This document shows, one piece after another, positions 4,429 to 10,934 of a stretch of DNA of 12,109 bases. Position numbers and translations under genes: made by a program. Within the stretch, counting starts at the first letter, position 1; each line of letters starts with the position of its first letter. The notes under the pieces are model-generated. The model had not been told where the DNA came from and searched no databases. It worked only from the letters and a program-made list of their open reading frames with translations. This DNA is from an uncultured Oscillospiraceae bacterium (GTDB lineage: Bacteria; Bacillota; Clostridia; Oscillospirales; Acutalibacteraceae). Location: the NCBI GenBank assembly GCA_900548085.1, contig URJF01000039.1, forward strand, positions 1 to 12,109, in the 5' to 3' direction.

Positions 4429-6974
4429 TGAAAAAGTCACTGAACGGAAAATGGAAATTTAGAATGTGCGGTCAAACAATGTGGAAAGACGCAGCAGTGC
4501 CCGGCTGTAATTTCTTAGACCTGATGAAAAATGGAGACATTCCCGACCCCTTTGTAGGTACAAACGAAAAAGACGTAGAGTGGGTAGGCGAAAAGGATTG
4601 GGAATACAAAAAATCCTTTATTTTGACTAGAGAAGAAATCGAGAGCGACGATATTCTGCTCAACTGTAAAATGTTGGATACCGTCTGCGATGTGTATGTG
4701 AACGAAAAGCTCTTGTTCTCCGGTGATAACTGCTTTTTGGCGTACAGCGAGTCGGCTAAAAATTTACTGACCGAAGGCGAAAACGAGATAAGAATACTGT
4801 TCCGATCCCCAGTAAATTATGTAGCGAAAAAATATAAGGAGTGCCCCACTCCGGTGAATTCTAACGGACAAAACGGAATAGTTCATATCCGCAAGCCCCA
4901 GTGCCATTTCGGCTGGGATTGGGGACCTGTTCTTCCTTGCAGCGGAATAACAAAGGATATAGAGTTAGAATTTGTACAGGGCGGCAGAATAGACTATCTG
5001 TCTGTTACCCAAAGTCTAAGCGGCGACAGTGCGGAAATTTGTGCAGAGGCAGACCTTACTGCCTACGACGACTGCGAGTGCAAAATAACGCTGACATATC
5101 CTGACGGAACAAAGAAAACCGCACAGGGCAATCAGACAAAATTCATTGTGGACAATCCTGAGCTGTGGTGGACAAAGGAACTGTCGGGCAAGGACAGCCA
5201 GCCGCTGTACACTGTTACTGCCGAGCTTGTACATAACCAAAAGGTCACCGACAGTGCGGAGAAAAAGATTGGCATACGCACCATTGAGCTGAACAGAGAG
5301 CGAGATGAATACGGCAGAAACTTCCAATTTGTACTCAACGGCGTACCGCTGTTTATAAAGGGCGCAAACTATATTCCGCCGGACAGCTTCATTACCCGCT
5401 TCGACAGCAAAAAGCTGGTGTATATGATAGACTCTGCTCTGTTTTCAAATATGAATATGCTGCGAATTTGGGGCGGCGGATATTATGAGAGCGATGAGTT
5501 CTATGACCTTTGCGACGAAAAGGGAATACTCGTATGGCAGGATTTTCAATTCGCATGTCAGGCATATCCTTTCTTCGACGAGGCATTTTTAACCAATGTA
5601 AAAAAAGAAACAGAATACAATGTAAAGAGGCTGTGTCACCATCCGTCTCTCGCTGTTTGGAACGGAAACAACGAGATAGAAGATATGCATATGGCTTGGG
5701 TTCATATGAAAAAGTATGTGGATTGGACAGAAAAATTCTTCTATCATATACTTGAGCCTGAAATCAGAAAGTATGACAAGACTACCCCTTATACCCCCGG
5801 CTCGCCTATCGGAGAGAGCCACAACTACGGCGTAAGCAGTGACAATGTGGGTGATACTCATTTGTGGGGAGTATGGCATGGACTTAAACCTATGGACTAT
5901 TATCGTAAGCGAATGACTCGCTTTTGCAGTGAGTTCGGCTTTGAGAGTCTGCCGGATATGAAAGCCATTGAGCAGTTTGCCGAGCCAAAGGATTATTCTC
6001 TCAACGGAGAAGTCTTTACCGCTCACCAAAAGTGTGCCAACGGCAATGACAAGATGATATACTACATTGCCTCCCGATTCAATCTTCCCAAAAAATTCAG
6101 AGACTATGTTTATTTGTCCCAGGTTACCCAAAATGAGTGCATTGCAGATGCAACTGAGCACTGGAGACGGAACAAGGGCAGATGCAACGGCTCTATGTAT
6201 TGGCAGTACAACGACTGCTGGGGAGTATGCTCTTGGTCAAGTATGGACTATTATGGCAACTATAAGGCTCTCCAATACGGCGCACGCCACTTCAACGCAC
6301 CTCTGAGCATATCTGCCGAGGACACAAAGGATTACATAAAAGTATTTGTACTCAACGACTTGAGAGAAGAAAAAGTTGTAGATGCAGAATATGTTATATT
6401 CGGCTTCTCCGACGGAATACTAAAGAGAGAACGGAAAACTGTTTGCGTATCTGCTTTGCAGAACGAGTGCGTATTCAATCTCGATACAAAGGCGCTGAAA
6501 AAGGAATATGACGCAAAGAACTGCGGCTTAGCCGTGAGACTGTACAGCGACGGCAAAATGATACAGCAAAAGACTGTTCTCTTTGACAAAGAAAAAAATC
6601 TCAATTTCCCAAAAGCAAAGCTGAGAACGAAGATAGAGATTTTGAACGACGGACTGAGAATAACTGTGGGCAGTGACAAATTTGCCCGTATGGTGCGGGT
6701 TGAAAGCAAAAAATCAACACTTCCTTTCAGCGACAATTTCTTTGATATTTTGCCTGGGGAGAGCAAAACGATAACAATTAAGGCAGACGAAAATATGAGC
6801 CTTCGCTGTTTGGCAGAGAGCATATTTGTATACAGCTTGACCGATATACAGTTCAGCAAAAATATTCTGTCCACTAAGTTCAAACAGCTAAAGGTGTATA
6901 TGTCCCCCACAAACATAGGCAACGCCGTATATCACGGCAAGCTCTCAAAGGATACAAAGCTGACGGAGGAATAA
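4428..6974 (+). CDS. Glycoside hydrolase family 2 beta-mannosidase
   Basis: An 848-residue cytoplasmic enzyme (no signal peptide) that releases terminal beta-linked mannose from manno-oligosaccharides or N-glycan cores. The N-terminal sugar-binding domain has the family's order: LNGKWKF, the VPG turn, DLMKNGDIPDPFVGTNE and WVGEKDWEYKKSF (residues 5-64). NSNGQNGIVHIRKPQCHFGWDWGP follows around 144-167, then an immunoglobulin-like domain to about 290. The TIM barrel has FIKGANYIPPD (309-319), LRIWGGGYYESDEFYDLCDEKGI, WNGNNE (acid/base Glu416) and SEFGFES (nucleophile Glu502). QYNDCWGVCSWSSMDYYG (593-610) is very characteristic of beta-mannosidases. Length is normal. The start overlaps the stop of the MATE remnant, with GGAG 6 bp upstream. 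It is the first intact gene of a three-gene run. No glycan transporter is nearby. Confidence 0.96.
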   Translation: MKKSLNGKWKFRMCGQTMWKDAAVPGCNFLDLMKNGDIPDPFVGTNEKDVEWVGEKDWEYKKSFILTREEIESDDILLNCKMLDTVCDVYVNEKLLFSGDNCFLAYSESAKNLLTEGENEIRILFRSPVNYVAKKYKECPTPVNSNGQNGIVHIRKPQCHFGWDWGPVLPCSGITKDIELEFVQGGRIDYLSVTQSLSGDSAEICAEADLTAYDDCECKITLTYPDGTKKTAQGNQTKFIVDNPELWWTKELSGKDSQPLYTVTAELVHNQKVTDSAEKKIGIRTIELNRERDEYGRNFQFVLNGVPLFIKGANYIPPDSFITRFDSKKLVYMIDSALFSNMNMLRIWGGGYYESDEFYDLCDEKGILVWQDFQFACQAYPFFDEAFLTNVKKETEYNVKRLCHHPSLAVWNGNNEIEDMHMAWVHMKKYVDWTEKFFYHILEPEIRKYDKTTPYTPGSPIGESHNYGVSSDNVGDTHLWGVWHGLKPMDYYRKRMTRFCSEFGFESLPDMKAIEQFAEPKDYSLNGEVFTAHQKCANGNDKMIYYIASRFNLPKKFRDYVYLSQVTQNECIADATEHWRRNKGRCNGSMYWQYNDCWGVCSWSSMDYYGNYKALQYGARHFNAPLSISAEDTKDYIKVFVLNDLREEKVVDAEYVIFGFSDGILKRERKTVCVSALQNECVFNLDTKALKKEYDAKNCGLAVRLYSDGKMIQQKTVLFDKEKNLNFPKAKLRTKIEILNDGLRITVGSDKFARMVRVESKKSTLPFSDNFFDILPGESKTITIKADENMSLRCLAESIFVYSLTDIQFSKNILSTKFKQLKVYMSPTNIGNAVYHGKLSKDTKLTEE

Positions 6975-6977
6975 CAT

Positions 6978-7343
6978 ATGCTAAATTGCTTATTCGTAGG
7001 ACTGGGGGGCTTTATCGGAGCTGTGATGAGATATGCTCTCGGACTTATTCCACTCAAAAATCCTCAGGGATTTCCTATCATTACACTGCTGATAAATGTT
7101 GTCGGTTCACTCGCAATCGGACTGATTGCTCTGTGGGCAGCAAAGAACAGCAATCTTGACTCAAGGCTCATACTTTTCCTAAAGGTAGGAATATGCGGCG
7201 GCTTTACCACATTTTCCACCTTTTCGTTAGAGACTGCCGGATTGATTAAGTCAGGCTCAATATTGACAGCAGTAATATACATAGTTGTAAGCGTAGCAGC
7301 AGGTGTAATTGCCGCTATGCTGCCCCAAATCATTACAAAGTAA
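6978..7343 (+). CDS. crcB: CrcB/FluC fluoride channel
   Basis: A 121-residue membrane protein with four predicted helices. It matches the CrcB/FluC family, which forms a dual-topology dimer that lets F- leave the cytoplasm. Visible hallmarks are GLGGFIGAVMRY (residues 8-19, conserved Arg18), TLLINVVGS with pore Asn40, and GICGGFTTFSTFSLE (71-85), which carries the central Na+ site segment and the Phe-box residues Phe79 and Phe82. Length is usual. The start has GGAGGA (6965-6970) inside the end of the beta-mannosidase gene and lies 3 bp after its stop, so the two are surely co-transcribed. Only one copy is present, consistent with a homodimer. There is no room for a fluoride riboswitch directly upstream. 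Confidence 0.96.
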   Translation: MLNCLFVGLGGFIGAVMRYALGLIPLKNPQGFPIITLLINVVGSLAIGLIALWAAKNSNLDSRLILFLKVGICGGFTTFSTFSLETAGLIKSGSILTAVIYIVVSVAAGVIAAMLPQIITK

Positions 7344-7361
7344 AACAGAAAGGTGACTGAT

Positions 7362-8342
7362 ATGTGCACTGCGGCAACATACAAAACATATAATTTCTAT
7401 TTCGGCAGAACGCTGGACTACGAGTTTTCCTACGGCGAGAGAATAACTATCACCCCAAGAAATTATCCGTTCAGGTTCATGTGCGGCAAGGAAATAAATG
7501 AGCACTATGCTATCATAGGAATGGCTCATATCGCCGAGAATTATCCACTGTATTACGAGGCGACTAACGAGGTTGGGCTGAGCATGGCAGGTCTTAATTT
7601 TGTGGGCAATGCCGTATATGCTCTGCCTGTGGACAATGATGAAAAAGACAATATAGCTGTCTTTGAGTTTATACCTTGGGTGCTGACACAGTGCTCGAGC
7701 GTAAAAGAAGCAGAGGTATTGCTTAGGAGACTGAACCTTACCGATACACCGTTTAATTCTAAGTTAGGCACGGCACAGCTGCATTGGATAATAGCAGACC
7801 AGGACAGCACGCTCACTGTAGAATCAGTGCAAGACGGACTGAAAATATACCCTAACCCTGTGGGTGTGCTCACCAACAATCCGCCTTTCCCGGAGCAGAT
7901 GCAGAGACTGAACGATTATATGTCCCTGTCGCCAAAGCAGCCGGAAAACAAATTTGCTCCCGATGTGGACCTTGCTCACTACAGCAGAGGTATGGGCGCA
8001 ATAGGACTGCCGGGAGATTTGTCTTCAGGCTCGAGATTTGTCAGAGCTGCTTTTGTGGCACAAAATTCAAAATCTCTTGCCGGCGAAAAAGAGAGTGTCA
8101 GCCAATTCTTCCACATATTAGGCTCGGTAGAGCAGCAGCGAGGCTGCTGTGAGGTAGCTGATAAAAAGTATGAAATCACAATATACACATCTTGCTGTAA
8201 TGCCACAAAAGGAATATATTACTATAAAACTTATGACTGCCACACCATTCACGCTGTGGATATGCGCCGTGAGGATTTGAGTTCATCGTCACTCATATCT
8301 TACCCCGCTGTCCAGTCGGTAAACTTCAGTTTTCAAAACTGA
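7362..8342 (+). CDS. Choloylglycine hydrolase family protein (bile salt hydrolase / penicillin V acylase type)
   Basis: A 326-residue N-terminal-nucleophile hydrolase of the linear-amide C-N hydrolase family, whose members deconjugate glycine- or taurine-bile salts or cleave penicillin V and acyl-homoserine lactones. The start is set at ATG 7362, not the GTG at 7353, because the mature enzyme needs Cys2 exposed after Met removal (MCTAATY) and AAAGGTGA lies 5 bp upstream. Family active-site positions are all visible: Cys2, Arg16 and Asp19 (FGRTLDYE), Asn79 (AGLNFVGNAVY), Asn172 (VLTNNPPFPEQ) and Arg225 (SSGSRFVRAAF). Length is normal. It is cytoplasmic, with no signal peptide, as in Gram-positive bile salt hydrolases. 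It lies 18 bp after crcB and ends at a strong terminator. Bile salts are the likelier substrate in a gut setting, but bile salt hydrolase and penicillin acylase cannot be separated safely by eye. Confidence 0.93.
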   Translation: MCTAATYKTYNFYFGRTLDYEFSYGERITITPRNYPFRFMCGKEINEHYAIIGMAHIAENYPLYYEATNEVGLSMAGLNFVGNAVYALPVDNDEKDNIAVFEFIPWVLTQCSSVKEAEVLLRRLNLTDTPFNSKLGTAQLHWIIADQDSTLTVESVQDGLKIYPNPVGVLTNNPPFPEQMQRLNDYMSLSPKQPENKFAPDVDLAHYSRGMGAIGLPGDLSSGSRFVRAAFVAQNSKSLAGEKESVSQFFHILGSVEQQRGCCEVADKKYEITIYTSCCNATKGIYYYKTYDCHTIHAVDMRREDLSSSSLISYPAVQSVNFSFQN

Positions 8343-8353
8343 TAAGACATAAC

Positions 8354-8400
8354 AAAACACCGTCGGTACACGATATGTGCACAGACGGTGTTTTTGTTTT
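8354..8400 (+). terminator. Rho-independent terminator of the mannosidase-crcB-hydrolase unit
   Basis: An 11-bp stem, AAAACACCGTC (8354-8364) with GACGGTGTTTT (8384-8394), is followed by T-rich TTTTTGTTTT. It also lies just beyond the stop of the minus-strand remnant at 8401, so it may once have served both directions. Confidence 0.9.
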
Positions 8401-8568
8401 CTATTTTGTTACGGCGTAGTTTAGGTAATCGTCGGTGATTTTGATAGGCTTGTTGCAGGCGAGCCATGTCAGCTTTTGGTCAAAGATTTTGACGAGATAA
8501 CATATACGCTTATTACTTTTGCCGAGGCGTAGGTAGGCAACACTCTTGACGAGAGCTGCAAAAAATTT
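8401..8568 (-). pseudogene. C-terminal fragment of an unidentified lost gene
   Basis: On the minus strand one frame runs 55 codons from a stop at 8569-8571 to a TAG at 8401-8403, with no ATG, GTG or TTG start in it. The peptide (KFFAALVKSVAYLRLGKSNK, then RICYLVKIFDQKLTWLACNK, then PIKITDDYLNYAVTK) has protein-like composition. It ends 7 bp before a strong hairpin terminator, exactly where a genuine gene end would sit. I read it as the surviving 3' end of a gene whose upstream part was deleted. I do not recognise the family. This 312-bp intergenic stretch (8343-8654) otherwise holds only the terminator and the LysR promoter. A chance open frame of this length remains possible. Confidence 0.4.
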
Positions 8569-8619
8569 TTAACCTCAAAAAATTCTTTGACTGGGATACT
8601 CGAAAATTGCTGATATAAA

Positions 8620-8628
8620 TGGTATAAT
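8620..8628 (+). promoter_or_regulatory. Extended -10 promoter of the LysR-type regulator
   Basis: TGG-TATAAT (8620-8628) is a consensus extended -10. The -35 region (about 8600-8606, CGAAAA) is poor, as allowed for extended -10 promoters. It lies 26 bp before the ATG. TTGACT at 8587-8592 is too distant to serve as its -35. Confidence 0.6.
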
Positions 8629-8654
8629 AATAAAAAACTAATTGAGGTGCTTGT

Positions 8655-9560
8655 ATGACACTGCAACAGCTAAAATATCTCGTGACCGTAGCCGAGTGCA
8701 AAAACATAACAGAGGCGGCTGAAAAGCTGTTTATATCCCAGCCCAGTCTGAGTGCGTCACTCCATAATCTTGAGGAAGAAATGGGTGTAACCGCTTTTGT
8801 CCGCTCCAACAAAGGAGTGGCAGTGACCAGAGAGGGAGAGGAACTGCTGTCCTATGCTCGTAATCTTTTGGAGCAGGCAGACATAATGAAAGACAGATTT
8901 TGCTCCGACAATAACAGAAAGCCTAAGTTTTCGGTATCGTGTCAGCATTATTCCTTTGCGGTCAATGCCTTTGTTGATGTTGTGAACGAGTATGATGCAG
9001 ACGAATACAGTTTTATCCTCCGTGAAACTCAAACGGGCGAAATTATAGATGATGTAGCAGGCGGAAACAGCGAAATCGGTGTGCTCTATCTGTCCGAAAG
9101 CAACGAAGAGGTGCTCACAAAACTGCTCAAAAAGAACGACCTTTTGTTTGAGGAAATATTTGTTGCGTCGCCGCACATATTTATCAGCAAGAATCATCCG
9201 TTGGCTGAAAAAGATAAAATCACATTAGATGAGCTGAAGGCATATCCCTATCTTGTATATGAGCAGGGCGAGCGAAATTCGTTCTATTTCAGCGAGGAGT
9301 TTTTGAGTGTAATGGATATGCCGAAAACTATTCAGGTTCGTGACAGAGCCACTCTGTTCAATCTTGCGATAGGACTGAATGGCTTTACCGTAAGCTCGGG
9401 AGTAATCGACAAGGAGCTTAACGGTGAGGATATTATTGCAAAACCGCTGATTATGGATTGCTCTATGCGCATAGGCTTTATACGAAAGAAGAACATAATC
9501 CTGTCACGATACGCCTCGTCATACATAGATGCACTGAAAAAGCGTACTGCCATAGCTTAA
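8655..9560 (+). CDS. LysR-type transcriptional regulator
   Basis: A 301-residue DNA-binding regulator of the usual LysR length. The winged helix-turn-helix is at residues 1-60: LKYLVTVAECKNITEAAEKL, then FISQPSLSASLHNLEEEMG, then FVRSNKGVAVTREG. The linker helix follows (about 60-88), then the two-lobed ligand-binding domain (about 90-295), with FVASPHIFISKNHPLAEKDK and LDELKAYPYLVYEQG as typical segments. GAGGTG lies 5 bp upstream of the ATG. It is transcribed in the same direction as, and about 100 bp before, a methionine-synthase-like gene. Control of that gene in response to a sulfur or one-carbon metabolite is a reasonable inference, since several LysR regulators in Firmicutes govern methionine and cysteine genes. 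The co-directional arrangement is less usual than the divergent one. The effector is unknown. Confidence 0.95.
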   Translation: MTLQQLKYLVTVAECKNITEAAEKLFISQPSLSASLHNLEEEMGVTAFVRSNKGVAVTREGEELLSYARNLLEQADIMKDRFCSDNNRKPKFSVSCQHYSFAVNAFVDVVNEYDADEYSFILRETQTGEIIDDVAGGNSEIGVLYLSESNEEVLTKLLKKNDLLFEEIFVASPHIFISKNHPLAEKDKITLDELKAYPYLVYEQGERNSFYFSEEFLSVMDMPKTIQVRDRATLFNLAIGLNGFTVSSGVIDKELNGEDIIAKPLIMDCSMRIGFIRKKNIILSRYASSYIDALKKRTAIA

Positions 9561-9594
9561 AACTATGAACAACATATGGTTTTAAGTATTTTTC
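9556..9594 (+). terminator. Probable terminator (or attenuator) after the LysR gene
   Basis: CTTAAAACTATG (9556-9567) pairs with TATGGTTTTAAG (9575-9586) over 12 bp, with two G-U pairs, and is followed by TATTTTTC. The left arm includes the stop codon of the regulator gene. The stem is A/T-rich, so termination is probably partial and some read-through to the next gene is likely. Confidence 0.6.
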
Positions 9595-9618
9595 AAAACA
9601 GCATTTGCGTGCTAAACT
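9591..9618 (+). promoter_or_regulatory. Possible promoter of the methionine-synthase-like gene
   Basis: TGC-TAAACT (9610-9618) resembles an extended -10, with TTTCAA (9591-9596) 16 bp upstream of TAAACT. This is a weak call. The 104-bp leader contains nothing resembling an S-box riboswitch or T-box. Confidence 0.3.
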
Positions 9619-9664
9619 GTACTCATAACAAATGAAATCTAAACAAACGAAAGGACAGATAATT

Positions 9665-10768
9665 ATGAGTACACTTAAAACACCGTTCAGATACGACTTT
9701 GTTGGCAGCTTTCTCAGACCGCAGGCTCTGAAGGATGCAAAAAGAGATTTCAGCGACGGAAAAATCACAAAGGAAGAATATGACAAAATCGTAAATGATG
9801 CAATCACAAAGTTGGTATCAAGGCAGAAAGAACTTGGCTACCACGACATTACAGACGGCGAATTCAGACGCACTTTTTGGCATCTCGATTTTATGTGGGG
9901 ATTCGATGGCGTAGAGCACGAGGCAACAGGCGGCGGAGTTCCGTTTGCCGGCGAGCTTGCAGTTCTTGATGACACATATTTGGTTGGCAAAATCAAAGCA
10001 AAGGCTCACCCGTTTGTTGAATACTTCAAATTTCTCAAGCAATTTGAGGACGAAAATACTGTAGCAAAATACACTATTCCTGCACCGGCTCAGACATATC
10101 TTCAGTTTACAGTGCCCGGCAATATCGAAAAGACCAGCAAGTTCTACGCTACCGACGATGAGCTTATCGAGGACATTGCAGTCGCTTATCGTGATGTTAT
10201 TGCTCAGTTTCACGAGGCAGGCTGTCGCAATCTTCAGCTTGATGACTGCTCATGGGGCTCTGTACTCGGTGACGACGCAGAAGTATTCGGCGTAAGTGCT
10301 GAGGAATACAAAGACAAGCTGCTCAAGGTGAACAATCTCGCATTAGAGGGCAGACCAAAGGATATGGTAATCACTTCTCACATCTGCCGAGGAAACTATC
10401 ACTCCACTTACTTTTCCACCGGAGCATATGACAATGTGGCAGATTGGGTGTTCGCAAGAGAAAATGTAGACGCTCTCTTGCTTGAATACGATGATGAGCG
10501 TTCGGGCGGATTTGCTCCTCTCGCAAAGCTCTCACCGGACAAAAAGGTTGTACTGGGTCTGATAACCACAAAGTCTCCTAAGTTGGAGGACAAGCAGACC
10601 GTATTGGACAGAATCAAAGATGCAGAAAAATATGTTCCTTTGGACAGACTTTGCCTAAGTCCACAGTGCGGCTTTGCTTCTTGCGAAATCGGCAACAAAC
10701 TTACAGAGGAAGAACAGTGGGCTAAACTCAATTTAGTGAAAGAAATTGCAGATGAAGTTTGGGGCTGA
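9665..10768 (+). CDS. MetE C-terminal-like (cobalamin-independent) methionine synthase family protein
   Basis: A 367-residue protein corresponding to the catalytic C-terminal half of MetE, as in YxjG/YxjH-type and archaeal core MetE enzymes. These transfer a methyl group to homocysteine or a related thiol through a zinc thiolate. Zinc ligands are all visible: His239 and Cys241 (TSHICRGNYH), Glu274 (LLLEYDDERSG) and Cys335 (LSPQCGFASCE). The N-terminal FVGSFLRP, the ITDGEFRR segment (62-69), IPAPAQTYLQF and LQLDDCSWG are standard TIM-barrel family features. The methyl donor (methyltetrahydrofolate, a methyl-corrinoid protein or S-methylmethionine) cannot be inferred. The start is placed at ATG 9665, with AAAGGA 9 bp upstream. 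An in-frame ATG at 9632 has no SD and would add 11 unconserved residues. The LysR regulator upstream is its likely controller. Confidence 0.93.
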   Translation: MSTLKTPFRYDFVGSFLRPQALKDAKRDFSDGKITKEEYDKIVNDAITKLVSRQKELGYHDITDGEFRRTFWHLDFMWGFDGVEHEATGGGVPFAGELAVLDDTYLVGKIKAKAHPFVEYFKFLKQFEDENTVAKYTIPAPAQTYLQFTVPGNIEKTSKFYATDDELIEDIAVAYRDVIAQFHEAGCRNLQLDDCSWGSVLGDDAEVFGVSAEEYKDKLLKVNNLALEGRPKDMVITSHICRGNYHSTYFSTGAYDNVADWVFARENVDALLLEYDDERSGGFAPLAKLSPDKKVVLGLITTKSPKLEDKQTVLDRIKDAEKYVPLDRLCLSPQCGFASCEIGNKLTEEEQWAKLNLVKEIADEVWG

Positions 10769-10835
10769 TTTCTCGATTTTTTGCGGCAGAAATAAGATAA
10801 TTTGTTAAATATTGTCTATCTTTCGCCCGATTTTA

Positions 10836-10862
10836 TTGACATAAAAACTACCGATATATAAT
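10836..10862 (+). promoter_or_regulatory. Orphan consensus-like promoter facing the 3' end of the aminotransferase gene
   Basis: TTGACA (10836-10841) and TATAAT (10857-10862) both match consensus exactly but are only 15 bp apart. No gene follows on the plus strand. The predicted transcript would start near 10869 and meet the hairpin at 10878-10918, giving an RNA of about 50-60 bases or antisense read-through into the aminotransferase gene. Confidence 0.4.
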
Positions 10863-10877
10863 CAGCTTATAAAAGCA

Positions 10878-10920
10878 AAAACCGTCCCACATTGTGCAGT
10901 GCACAGGTGGGGCGATTTTG
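10878..10920. terminator. Rho-independent terminator between converging methionine-synthase-like and aminotransferase genes
   Basis: CGTCCCAC (10883-10890) pairs with GTGGGGCG (10907-10914) with one G-U pair. The stem extends across one mismatch into an AAAA/TTTT pair, and the top holds a smaller TGTG/CACA hairpin. On the minus strand it is followed by GGTTTTTGCTTTT, so it best serves the aminotransferase gene. On the plus strand ATTTTGGTTTG gives weaker termination. Confidence 0.75.
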
Positions 10921-10934
10921 GTTTGTACTATATA

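Noticed and set aside
5589..6161. A 190-codon minus-strand open frame inside the beta-mannosidase
   Set aside because: It is antisense to the catalytic core of a full-length GH2 enzyme and has no plausible promoter or SD.
7353..7361. GTG at 7353 as the start of the choloylglycine-hydrolase-family gene
   Set aside because: Using it would place three residues before Met-Cys and bury the catalytic Cys. The ATG at 7362 has a well-spaced SD and gives Cys2.
8469..8666. A 65-codon minus-strand open frame upstream of and overlapping the LysR start
   Set aside because: It reads through the LysR promoter with no SD. A neighbouring frame (8401-8568) is more protein-like and ends at a terminator.
9632..9664. 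ATG at 9632 as the start of the methionine-synthase-like gene
   Set aside because: There is no SD upstream, and the added 11 residues are lysine-rich and unlike the family. ATG 9665 has AAAGGA at good spacing.
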